From the NCBI GenBank assembly GCA_963930655.1, contig OZ005619.1, positions 5,438,501 through 5,502,500 on the forward strand: a stretch of DNA of 64,000 nt, written 5' to 3'. How positions within the stretch are numbered: the first letter of the stretch is position 1; every line of letters starts with the position of its first letter. The position numbers and the translations under genes were made by a program. The DNA comes from Myrica gale (taxonomy: Eukaryota; Streptophyta; Magnoliopsida; Fagales; Myricaceae). The notes below the pieces were generated by a model. The model was not told the origin of the DNA, made no database searches, and was given only the letters and a program-made list of their open reading frames with translations. Of the stretch, positions 46,389-57,461 are shown piece after piece.

Positions 46389-49091
46389 ATGCAGAATTTT
46401 GACTTGGTATTGAGGCTTCAAAGGTTATTCATGTCTAGGAAAACTACGTTGGATAAGAGATGGCTTGATAAGAAGAGGGTAAAAGACGATGGGGTTCTAC
46501 GCCACCCGGCTGATTCAATCGCATGGAAGGAGTTTGACCGATTGCACAAGAGGTTTGGCGCCGAGGCACACAAATAAGAATGGGGACTGATGGTTTCAAT
46601 ACATTCAAGAATATGAGCACGAAGTACAACATGTCGCCGGTTGTGTTGATGCCATATAGCTTGCCACCTTGAAAGTGTATGAAAGAACCATATAAGTTTA
46701 TGACATTAATAATCTCAAGCCCTCGTTCACTTGGAAATGACATCAATGTTTTTATGCAATCATTGATTGATGAGTTGAAACAACTTTGGAAGGATGGGAT
46801 TCAAACATTGGATGCGTCAACGTTAGCCACCTTTACAATGCATGCCGCAGTAATGTGGACTATTAATAATTTTTCGACTTATGGTAGCTTGTCTAGGTGG
46901 AGCACTAAAGGCAAATGGCTTTTCCATTATGCAACAAGAAGACTGTCTCTAAATGGTTGAAACATAGCCGAAAGGTATGTTATATAGGTCAAAGAATATT
47001 TTTGAACAGTGATCATTGCTGGCGAAGAAATAGACCATGTTTGACAGCAAACAAGAGCATCGAATGACATCGGAGGAACTTACCGGGGAGGACGTTCTAC
47101 TATAGCATAGAGAAGTCTTACATACCAATTTGGAAAAGGATTGCTTCTTAAAAAGCAGAAGCATGAGCCAAAAGAGCTGAACTAGATGAAGAAGAGTATA
47201 CTATTTCACTTGCATTATTGGGCATCTTTGAAGTTGTGTCATAACCTAGATGTAATGCACGTAGAATAAAATGTATGTGATTCAATTTTGAGAATGTTGA
47301 TTAATCTTTCCAAGAAAACCAAACACTTAGTCAATACACGAAATGATCTTCAATTAATGGGTATTAAGAGGGAGTTGCACTTACGAGAAAATGGTGGATT
47401 GTATATGATGCCTCAAGTGTTCTACACGCTTTCAAAAGAAGAGCGGCAATCATTATATGAATGGTTGAATACAATTAAGTTTTCTAATAATTACGCGTTA
47501 CGGTGAATATAGCAGAGTATAAGATAATCGGGTTAAAGAGTTAGGATTGTCATGTACTCTTGCAACAAGTGCTCCCCGTAGGCATTAGAGAAGTCTTAAG
47601 GGATGATGTGCTAATAGCCTTGACGGAGCTGAGCTTTTTGTTTAAGGATTTGCGTACTCATACGTTGAAGAAGGATGACTTAATGCGTATGGAAAAAGAT
47701 GTTAGATTGATATTGTGTACACTTGAAATGATTTTTCCACCATAATTTTTCGATTTAATGGTCCACTTAGTTGTCCATTTGCCATGGGAAGCAACGTTTT
47801 CCAGTTCTGTTCAATACTAATGGATGTACCCAATGGATAGGTCTCTAAGTAAGTACAAACAGTTTATACGAAATCGCGCAGATACGGAGGCTTCGATAGT
47901 AGTGGCATATACTGAGAATGAATGGTTGAATTTATGTTCAATGTACTTTAACAGGGCGGAGACAAGATGTGCTAACAAACCAGCGAAGTCGTAGTCTCTC
48001 GGTTTTGCTCCAAGGTGTTCGCCCCTTGGGCACAATGAAAGGATACAATCTCGAAGCGTGAGTACCAAAAAGTAAGGTAGTATGTCCTGAACAATTGCAG
48101 AGAAGTAGACAACTTCATTGAGTGAGTGCACGCAGTATTGAAAAACTAACCAAAGTATGAATTTGTTACTCATATAGTGAACATTTGGACTTGGTCCGTA
48201 TGGAGAGATCTAAGGAAGTTGAGTGTAGGCACAAAGAACAATTTTACTAAGTGGTTTGAGGAGCAGGTAAACACACAATATAATAACATTTTTTTTGTTT
48301 TTCTCCTTCTATGCATTGAATGTGATAACTAATACAAACTTGTAATTAATTTCTCATTTGTTTAGATTCATATGATGCGTAATGAAAATCCCTCGAGAGT
48401 GTCACCTGAATTATACTCCTTGGCATGTGGTCCATCTATACGTATCTGTCGGTATTCAAGGTGTGTGGTGAAAGGAGTTTGAAACCACACAGTTGGTCTT
48501 GAAAAGTCTCAACTCAAAATAGTGGAGTGGTTTTTCATGGGGATCACAACGGCGAGCTGCTTGACTTCTACATGGTCAAAAATGATATAATAGGCTTGAA
48601 ATACTTGGGTAAGAATGTGACTTATGTCTTCAAGTGTGCTTGGTGGGATGCCTAAAATGGTAGAAGTGACAGACGCGTAGATGTACACTATACCAGCGTC
48701 AATACAAGCAGAACGTGGTATGAAGAAGATCTATTCACTCTAGCTTGTCAAGCAAATCTAGTATTTTATCTCAACGATCCCAAATTAGGCGGTAATTGGC
48801 GTGTCGTGCAGAATGAATGTATATGACATCCCTTCATTGGCAAGCTTGATACAAGAAAGTGAGCCTGACCTCACTTTATTCATTGATATAAATGATTATG
48901 ACTTGGTTCCTCCAAACCGGGAAGCTATACTCCCCAAAGAGTTAGATGCTTCGCTCATTGAAGAATCACGTGAAAATCCCAATAATGATGCTAAATTTAT
49001 AAGCGACGATGACTCGAACGAAGAAGAATGGTATGATGAAGACAACACAGATGAAGAAGAGGATTGGGTGATTGATAGCGATTTTGATTGA
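46389..49091 (+). pseudogene. CACTA (En/Spm) TNP2-type transposase pseudogene
   Basis: Fragments in order: LRHPADSIAWKEFDRLH, MSTKYNMSPVVLMPYSLPP, ISSPRSLGNDINVFMQSLID, FTMHAAVMWTINNFSTYGSL, then LDVMHVE, a DUF4218-like part (LMGIKRELHLRENGGLYMMP; later WMYPMDRSLSKYKQFIRN), a DUF4216-like part (YVFKCAWWD, then LNDPKLGGNWRVVQ) and an acidic end with NVYDIPSLASLIQ (48801-49091). Many stops and frameshifts. The usual long N-terminal half is missing, with an abrupt jump from DKRWLDKKRV to HPADS, so an internal deletion is likely. No CACTA-type termini found. Confidence 0.85.
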
Positions 49092-49189
49092 TTGGTGAAT
49101 AAGTTTGGTTGGAGGGAATATTCGAGTCTTCAATTTTGTATAGTTTGCTTATTGATACATACTTCTGTTAGTTTTTTTTGGTTGATTTA

Positions 49190-49980
49190 TGCAGGGACTA
49201 AGTATGCCTGTAGGGGGAGGCGACTTCGGCCCGCTGGATCAGCACAAGCTATTCCATCAAGCTTGCCGCCACCATCCCCAACTAATGACGGTTCACCCCA
49301 AACTGAAGAGGCAGCAATTAGTGGACAATGTGAGTACGTGAATTTACAAGTAAGAAATGTAAATATAAACTTCATCTCTTTGTTAACTCTACAAATTTAA
49401 CTAAGTACATTGATCTTTGTCATCTAGCGACACTTGCAGCTTCTTGACAACATGATGAGTTTTGAGGCATTACTTTAGACAAGGTTCGGGCGAAGGGAAA
49501 AATCCATGTTAACATTCCCGATGGTCATACCGGAGGAGATTCACGAGAGGCAGCGTGCTTGCAACAAAGGTGGAATTACTTGTGAGGACGTACACTCCAT
49601 TTGCTACACAAAATTGGTCAAGACTATCTCAGGATGTCAAAGACCACATTACGAAGCATGTGTTGGTAATTATTCGCTGCATTATATTTACTTACATTAT
49701 GCACTATGTAAATTGATATTAAAAATCTATGATTGTGGTAGTCTAAATGCAGGAGGACTTTGATCTTAAAATGAGTTGGGAATAAGATTGAAGAACCGTC
49801 AATGAGCTCATGAGTAGTGCATATCGATTTCATAAGGATAGGTTACATGCACATTATAAGAAGTATAAGACTAAGGAGCAAGCACTGTTGCGCCCTTATA
49901 AGGACATGTTAGAAGAAAATTGGCGGGAACTATGTGATATGTTCTCAACTCCTAAGTTCAATGTGACATAATTAGACTGT
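49190..49980 (+). pseudogene. Second CACTA gene remnant (TNPA/Ptta-like)
   Basis: Follows the TNP2-like remnant on the same strand, as in intact CACTA elements. Recognisable bits are LPPPSPTNDGSPQTEEAAIS, a VIPEEIHERQRACNKGG stretch and late lysine-rich pieces (KYKTKEQALLRPYKDM-like in a shifted frame). Interrupted by stops and frame changes. The family call rests partly on position. Confidence 0.5.
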
Positions 49981-50411
49981 TTATAATGGTTGTACGTAGC
50001 GCTTTGTTTCAGTTCGAATATTGATATTGTGAGTCCAGGTGACAACCAACTAGAGGGGTGAATTGAGTTCTTGGAAGGCTAGGTCATAAATGACTATGCA
50101 AGCTTTTGATTTTCTATCTCCATCTTTTTCTATTTATAGTTTCCTGGACTTGTGTGGTCTCCGAGATGCTTTATTGTATCGTTGGAGAGATGCCCTAGAG
50201 TTTTTAAATCAAAAAGCTGAGATGGTGGCCTTGCAAGATTTTCTGTAAAATAGTAGCAAGTGTCTGCTCTCGGGTGTATGTGTCATGTGTCGACGCTATC
50301 TTCTCATGTGTTGATACTATCTTACTATTCCATTATAAATGATATCAGAGTTAGGTTACAGATGTGGGTGAACTATAAAAAGAAAATTACTAGAAATTTA
50401 AGAAATTAAAA

Positions 50412-50693
50412 AAGGGTTAAATAACTTTTCCCCCTTATCTTAGGAGTCATTTACACTTTGCACCCCGATATATTATATTTGAGACGTTGGACCCCTTAAC
50501 TTACAATTTTTTTCAATTTGGGCCCCGTACCTTATTTGCACATTTTGACATAATTCGTCTAAATTGACGGACAATTTGTGTACCGGGGTCCAAATTGAAA
50601 AAAATGTGTAACTTTATGGCTCAAATGTCTCAAAAATAGGGAGCAAAGTGTAAAGGACTCTAACGATAAGGGGGCAAAGTGTATTTAACCCTT
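50412..50693. mobile_element. Foldback MITE-like element (about 282 bp)
   Basis: The ends AAGGGTTAAATAACTTTTCC and, reverse-complemented, AAGGGTTAAATACACTTTGC are followed by inverted CCCCCTTATC. Inner arms repeat tttacactttgcacccc in inverted form. It resembles the 28353-28749 family in phrase structure. Target duplication not clear. Confidence 0.75.
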
Positions 50694-51014
50694 AAAAATA
50701 AAATTTATATGTAAATAAAAAAATAAAACCTTAAATAATATTGCTATTTATTTTTTCTTAATTTTTAATTTTTTGTTTTAAATTATGTTTTGGAAGGCTT
50801 TTTTGTCACTACTTAACGGAAATGGTGGGTGACAATTGAATTTTTATTTTTTATTTTTGTAATTTGAAAGGCGTAATTGATAATTGTTTTTAAATATGGG
50901 TCCAATTGATTTTCTATTACCGCCTAACTCGCTGTCCTAAAGCGCAAAGGGAAAATTCCACATTTTCTCTTTTGCCAACTCCCTGTAATTGTTATAGCTG
51001 GGGGTGGCCACTTA

Positions 51015-51110
51015 GAAAAATAATACAGCTGGTGGTGGCCTAGTGGTTTTAAAAAACCCAAGATAGGGAATTTGAGTCCTAAGTAATGAGGTACCTATTT
51101 CAGAGCATCT
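51015..51110 (+). mobile_element. SINE-like element (tRNA-type pol III head)
   Basis: A box-A-like ggtggcctagtggttt is followed about 35-40 bp later by a box-B-like ggaatttgagtcct, the promoter pattern of plant tRNA-derived SINEs. It ends just before the copia LTR begins, which may have truncated it. Confidence 0.45.
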
Positions 51111-51123
51111 TTTTCTAGAGGTT

Positions 51124-52051
51124 TGTTAGTGCATTTTTATGTTGGCATTATTCGGTGTCAAAATAAGTCGTGATCGAGTTGTAAGTTTTTGTCACATGTT
51201 GTTCAAGACTTGGTTTCTGAGTTTGTCTCCAAAGTTGTCTCACGTTTGACTCACACTCGATTCATGCTCGAGCTCCCTATGAAGAATTCAGACATAGACA
51301 TCACTCTCGACCCACGCTCGAGCGAGCAGTGAAGAATTCAGACAGATACATAGCGTTCGACTCTCGCTCGACCCACGCTCGAGCGACTTCCAACAAATTT
51401 AAGAAATCACTAAATTTCTAGATTTTTCTTGTGAAATCTTGGGAAACCCTACTTGGTTTCGAGGGAGACCGTTCAGAACTTAATTGAAGCTTCTATTGAG
51501 AATATTTGTTTCTCCTTTCTTGGAAGATTCATGTCTTAATATTGATCAGTTTTTCTCAATTTTCAATCATCCTACCGTGGAACCTTCATAGTATTGAAAG
51601 AGTGCTGAAGAATAACATTTGTTCGTGGAGAATCCATAAGAAGAATCACATAGGTCTGAGGTGAATGTCACACGAAGTAGATCTAAGTAAAGACGCTTAG
51701 ATTATAACATAAGGATTGTCAGAGTCAAGCAATTGGGGTTGTCCGTGTCTAAATCATTCTTTTTAAGGCTTTCTTCTTAGAGGATTATAGGTGGCGGCTA
51801 ACCTGGAGTGGTCTTTCCTTTGAATTGTATTACAAACGTTTTCCACTTCGTCACCAAATCTTTGTCTCTTTGTGTGATTGAAGTTTGATTTAATTTTTTG
51901 CTGCTTATTTGTCGATTGAGTTGATTATTGTGTATATCTAAGCTGAACAATATTAGAACATGTTTTAAAATTGTTATTGATTAGTTAATTAGAGGGAAAA
52001 CATATATTCGCCCCCTCAAAGTGTTATTAGGGTCTAAACCGGATTTTTTCA
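51124..52051 (+). repeat. 5' LTR of the copia-type element
   Basis: About 928 bp, TG...CA. It contains clustered CGCTCGAGCG-type palindromes between 51260 and 51390, with the phrase gttcgactc...cacgctcgagcg repeated. Confidence 0.82.
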
Positions 52052-52117
52052 ATTGCTATCGGAGCTTGATATCGGTCCTTGACCCTTAGTCTAGATTAAT
52101 CAAAACCAATCTTTGTC

Positions 52118-53690
52118 TGTGCCTCCATATTTTGATGAAAGCAATTATGTGTAATGGAAAGTTCACATGAAAATATTTTTGAAATCTCTTGGTGAACGAG
52201 TTTGGAGTTCTTGTGTTAAAGGGTAGTCGACACCCTCTTCTACTGTTGAAGGTGTTAAAACAACTAAAGATATTAGTATTTGGACTATCAATGAGATCAG
52301 TGATTGTAATTGGAATAACAATGGTTTACATTCTATTTTTATGGTTGTCTGCTGATGAGTTTAAGTGAATTTCTATGTGTGAAACTTTTAAAAAAGTTTG
52401 GGAGATTTTAGAGACTACTCATGAAGGTACCAAAACCGTTGAAAATTCGAAGCTTCAAATGTTGACCACAAAGTTTGAAGAAATTCGAAGGAAGGAGGAT
52501 GAGACGTTTGATGAGTTTTGTGCAAAACTAAATGACATAGTTAACTCGAGCTACAACCTGGGAGAGAGGATACTAGAAAATATAGTTGTGAGAAAAGTTA
52601 TAAGATCTTTTCCTGAGAGATTCAGACCCAAAGTTATAGCAATTGAAGAAAGTATAGACCTGGACGCGATGAAGATTGAAGAACTAGTTGGATATCTGCA
52701 AACTTATGAACAGACATTGCCTCAGCCTAAGAAGAACAAGTCTATTGCCTTGAGATCCAATAAAGAAGAAGTCTGCTCTGAGTCAGATGAATCTCTAGAT
52801 GATGAGAACTTCAGTGTTTTATTCAAAAAATCATAAAGTTTTTGACATCAAAGGGTGATCAACGATGATTCAACAAGAGTATTGAAAAGAATCATTGTAG
52901 CTCCAGTGGGTTCATAAAGGATAAAGTACATTGCAGATGAGACCAAGAATAAGAAGACTTAGTGCTTTGAATCTGATGCCGAAGAAAGCTTGCAAGATGT
53001 GTATGACAAGCTTTTTAGGGAAATATTGAAACTGCACAAGGTTAACAAAAGGACCCCAGAGAAACTTCATGAGACATTTCCAAGCTTGAAGAGTACATCA
53101 GGTTGACTGATGATTTGAAAGTGAGGAATGTGGCCTTTCAAGTTGAGGTCAAAGAAATAGGGTGTTAACAAGAGAAATCCAAGGCTCAACTTCAGCAATT
53201 CTCTGGTGGTTCCAAGAAGCTTGACCACATGTTAAGCATGAGAGAAACTCTAGGAAATAGGAAATGTTTGGGCTACAACGAGTCGAGTGGTGCATCAACT
53301 TCAAAGACAGTTTTCGTTCCTGCGTCTTTGCCAGTAAAACAAGCTGAAGTTAAAGCTCCTTAGAGAAAGGTGAGTGAAAGTAAAAATACTAACTCTCAGT
53401 CCATGAATACTCATTCTCGTATTATTCCACCTAAAGCACAAATTTCACATCGGTTTGTTCCTACTTGTCATTTTTATGAAAAAAATAGGTCAAATCAGAC
53501 CTAACTGTTTTAAATTGAGAGCACAAGAGCACACACATAATGACCCTTTCTACAACACTAAGCATACGAATCTTGTGAACCAAGTCAAGATTCTCACTAA
53601 GCATATCATGATTATAGATGCAAAGTTGAAGAACTTAACCAAACAATCAACATTTGTAAAGAAGATTTGGGTGAAAACAGATTAGCCAAC
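52118..53690 (+). pseudogene. copia gag remnant
   Basis: Begins in pieces with PPYFDESNYV and WKVHMKIFLKSLGERVW (the usual opening of copia gag), broken by a stop. It is open from 52375 to 52836 with the UBN2/gag pattern: VWEILETTHEGTKTVENSKL, EDETFDEFCAKLNDIVNSSY, VRKVIRSFPERFRPK. Degraded downstream pieces include KLDHMLSMRETLGNRK and FVPTCHFYEKNRSNQT near 53450-53500, a ruined zinc-knuckle region. Structural protein of the retrotransposon particle; not functional here. Confidence 0.85.
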
Positions 53691-53699
53691 AGCTAGGCT

Positions 53700-55160
53700 A
53701 TTGGTACGTGTTCTACTCCCTGAGTTTGTTTTGTTCTTGCATGCATTAGTATTTTTTTGCATTTATTTTTCGTCTTTACTGTTTTTCTTTTGTGTTTCTT
53801 TTTCTTATCTCGTGAGTTCATGTGCTTTTATTTCTCTATTTTAGTTGTTTTTTTTAAAATAACAATTGGTGATTGTTGTTGTGCCTTTAGTCAACACATT
53901 TGTTCATTGGCCTGATTGACATACTTGAGATTTTCGAGCATGATCTTTTACATACTTTCTCAATTTATGTATTAATTATAATATGATTTGAGAGTCATGC
54001 CTACGGTCTCTTTTTGGTATTAGCTGACATTATTTTTAAATGTATATTTGTCATACTCAATCACAGTGCACACTGAATTTGGTTAGATGAGGCTTGACCG
54101 CATGTGTGAGTTTTGGGTCTGCAACCATAAGTGAAAGAGATCATATTAATCAGTTTGAATTGACCTTTGACTAAAAGATCTTATTCATTGCCCCTCTCAG
54201 AGTCAAAAGCTCCAAAAGATTATCTCCACTTCAAAAGAAGTTGTTACAATTTCAGCAAAGCAAAGAAAAACAAAAGATGCAAAATATTTAGGGGGAGAAA
54301 AACAAGCAATAAAATTGCATACTCATGTCCTAGTGGAATTAGGTTTGACTTTCATTTGGTGTGAGTTGTTTCTCTTTTCACTCATGGTTTCATTTGACTA
54401 GCTTTGACCTCACTCACAAAATTAAGGTCTTATGCCTCTCTTATTGTGTTTCACACACATATGCAGTTCACATTTTTAATTATTGATGTTAAATCTGTTT
54501 AGAGATGTATGACATACAATCAATGAATATTATTTTTCATGATCATACAATGAACTTGTATTGATTTCCCATGCTCTTGAGAATTTTGGTTATGTCTTTT
54601 AGCTCCATATTTTTGTGTTGTTTTTTGGCATTTGGTCATTTGTTCTTTTCAATAATTTTTCCTTATCTTATTATCTTATTGCGTGTTGCTGTCAGTTTTG
54701 GTTAATTGTGCTTTGGTTATGCCTTTATTTTATCTTATTTGTGATATGCAATTCTTATATCGGCTGATACTCATTTTTATGTTTGCATGCATTTTATTCG
54801 TCAATGGGCCGTTGCATTTTGTTTCCCTTTATCCATTCATGACAAAAGGGGAAGAAAAGTTATGTAATGAATAACTAGCTAAGGGGGAGAATAGATTAAA
54901 GGGGAGCAAATGCTTTGTTTTTGTAGTTTATTTGCTATTGGCATAACTTCAATTATATATACTTATTTGTTCTCTATGCTTTCACTTGGTCCTTGAGAAT
55001 ATGTTTTTCAGGTAACCAATTCAAAGACCCTTGAACACGTCTTTTAGGTTATAAGGTTGATATTCATGTTAATAGATCATTGCTTTGGTGATTGGCAAAG
55101 ATCTATGTTTTGTTTATTTTATTATGTGGGTTTTGTCATGGAATTGTCAAAGGAGGAGTT
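53700..55160. other. copia interior without coding motifs
   Basis: Open frames at 54167-54364 and 54683-54874 show no polymerase, integrase or protease signature. Repeated purine-rich phrases (ttagggggagaaaaa, agggggagaatag) resemble polypurine tracts. The stretch replaces the expected pol gene. Confidence 0.6.
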
Positions 55161-55911
55161 TGTTAGTGCATTTTTTGGCATTATTTCGTGTCAAAATATG
55201 TCGTGATTGAGTTATAAGTTTGTATCACATGTTATTCAAGAGTTGGTTTCTGAATTTGTGTCCACGTTCGACTCACGCTCAATTCACACTCGAGCGTTCT
55301 ATGGAGAATTCAAATAGAGACATCACGTTCGACTCACGCTTGACTGACCAGTGAAGAATTCAGACAGAGACATTGCGTTCGACTCTAGCTCGACCCACGC
55401 TGGAGCGAATTTCAGAAATCACAAAATTTATGGATTTTCCTTGTGAAACCTTGGGAAACCATACTAATTGAGGCTTCTATTAAGAATATTTGTTCCTCTT
55501 TCCTTGAGAGAAAAACCTCAAAGGATGCATGCCTCAATATTGATAAGTTTCTCTCAATTTTCAATCATCCTACTGTGGAACCTTCATTGTGCTGAAATTG
55601 TGCTGAAGATAACAATGTTTGTTCGTGAAGAATCTGTAAGAAGAAGGTCAGAGGTATGAGAAGAATGTCGAACTGAGCGGGTATAAGTAGGGATGCTTCG
55701 ATTATTACATCAGGGTTGTTAGTGTCAGGCAACTGAGCTTGACTGTGTCTAAATCACTATTTGTAAGGTCCTCTTTGTGGGTGCGTTTGCATAATAAAAT
55801 TTTACACTTCTTAAAATTTTAACAAAGAAAAAAATTACAATATAATCTCTTTCTCTTCACATCACATCATTACTTTTCACTATAATAAATATTAGAAATC
55901 ATTTATCTCTA

Positions 55912-57124
55912 TGGCTGCACAATGCCACCGGAAAATTCCGGTGGCACCGGCACCGGGTTCCCGGTACCCGGCCTAACCGGTGCCGGTGTAGGTTTAGTTT
56001 TTTGAAAAAACGGGGATTTTTTTTTTAGTTTTTTTAGTTTAGTCTCTACTAAATAGTTCAAACTTTAATTTCACCTCAAAACATAGTATTCTAGAAGCAT
56101 GACAAAGTCTACTCAATCGTTTAGTTTCACCTAAATATTTGAGATTTGTTGTTGATTTTCTCTAGTCAAATACTTACAATCAAGTTACCAAGAAGCTTGC
56201 TAGGTGAATGAACTAGTTATTTAGAATTTTGGTGGAAAAAATTACAAATTTATTGTATTTAGAAGGGTATATGTGAAGGCATTGGAATAATAATTAAAGA
56301 GTTTAATGCCAAACTTTGGTAAGTACATCGCATAATATAAGTCAAGAGGTCAAGATTCTACCACGAAAGATTGACAAATCACTGTATGAGTTTAAAAGTT
56401 TTTATGAAATTTTAACTAATTGTCTAATTTTATAATATATAAAATTGACAAATCACTATTAAATTTATACCATGCTTGCAAAATCAGTCACTCAATTACA
56501 TTTTAGTTCAAAAATTCAGACAGAGTCATCACGTTTGACAAGCGCTCAGTTAAAATTTTAGACAGAAACATAAACGTTCGACGAACGTTTGACAAGCGCT
56601 CGAGCGCCTTCAAAAATTACTGAATTTTTTTATTTTCGTTGTGAAACTAAGGGAAACCCTACTAGGTTTTGAACATATTTTAAAATTGTTATTGATTAGT
56701 TAATTAGAGGGAAAACACATATTCTCCCTTCTAAGTGTTGTTAGGGTCTAAACTGGATTTTTCAAAAGATAATAGTTTCTACTTACAGTGACGTCTCTAT
56801 TACTTTGGACTTTAAATTCTCATATTATCTTTTAAGATAATCTTTAATTTTATTGATGTTGGAATTTGGATTTCATTAGTTTAGATTTTATTGATATGTG
56901 ATTAATGAACCAAAAGAAAAGAAGAAAAAATACATTGGGCCAAGTACGTAAAATGCTAAAAAATGGTTCAATATGAATGTAGAATAACCGGAACCGCCAC
57001 CGCTAAGGGCCGGTTTTTGCCCTGAACGGTGTAGGTGTAGGTAACAATTTTTTCAAAACCGGCCTACCCTGTGTAGGTGCCGATTTTGGCCAAATTCGGC
57101 ACCTACACCGGGGTTGTGCAGCCC
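55912..57124. mobile_element. hAT-type element nested in the LTR insertion
   Basis: The ends TGGCTGCACAA and, reverse-complemented, GGGCTGCACAA are followed by subterminal ccgg-rich blocks (gccaccggaaaattccggtg on the left, gtgtaggtgccgattttggc on the right). Flanks TATCTCTA (55904-55911) and TATCTATC (57125-57132) could be an 8-bp duplication with two mismatches. No transposase seen. Confidence 0.65.
56490..56775 (+). repeat. Internally deleted LTR fragment of the same copia family, inside the hAT element
   Basis: Matches the LTR in two blocks: the cgttcgac...gctcgagcg region with gaaaccctactaggtttt, then directly ttttaaaattgttattgatt to ggtctaaactggatttttca. About 480 bp of LTR between the blocks is missing. 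Confidence 0.72.
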
Positions 57125-57461
57125 TATCTATCTTTTCATTTTTTAACCAAATTTTAAACTCCCAAAATTTTAACATTCAAACACAACCTAAATAAATTAC
57201 AGGTGGCTGCTAGCCTGTAGTGGTTGTTCCTTTGAATGATATTTCAAAGGTTTTCCACTTCGTCACCAAATCCGTGTCTCTTTGTGTGATGAAGTTTGAT
57301 TTAATTTTCCGTTGCTTATTTGTTGATTGGGTTGATTATTGTGCATATCTAGACTGAACAATTTTAGAACACGTTTTAAAATTGTTATTGATTTGTTAAT
57401 TAGAGGGGAAATACATATTCACCCCTCTAAGTATTATTAGGGTCTAAACCGGATTTTTCCA

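Larger units (their letters stand above)
55779..57188. mobile_element. MITE-like element inserted in the 3' LTR
   Basis: Its ends GGGTGCGTTTG and, reverse-complemented, AGGTTGTGTTTG form short inverted repeats around AT-rich sequence (cccaaaattttaac on one side, cttaaaattttaacaaag on the other). It interrupts the LTR and itself contains the hAT-type element. Target duplication not settled. Confidence 0.6.
51124..57461 (+). mobile_element. Ty1/copia-type LTR retrotransposon, pol-less and with nested insertions
   Basis: 5' LTR 51124-52051 and 3' LTR 55161-57461 (interrupted). Both start TGTTAGTGCATTTTT and end in a ggtctaaaccggattttt-type block followed by CA. A primer-binding-like sequence follows the 5' LTR (ttgctatcggagc, compare the initiator-Met form TGGTATCAGAGC). 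A purine tract (aaaggaggag) precedes the 3' LTR. The interior carries a gag remnant; no protease, integrase or reverse transcriptase motif was seen between 53700 and 55150. Clear flanking 5-bp repeats were not found. LTR divergence and indels indicate an old copy. Confidence 0.82.
55161..57461 (+). repeat. 3' LTR of the copia-type element, split by insertion
   Basis: LTR sequence runs 55161 to about 55778 and resumes about 57189-57461. The two parts join colinearly to the 5' LTR. Confidence 0.8.
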
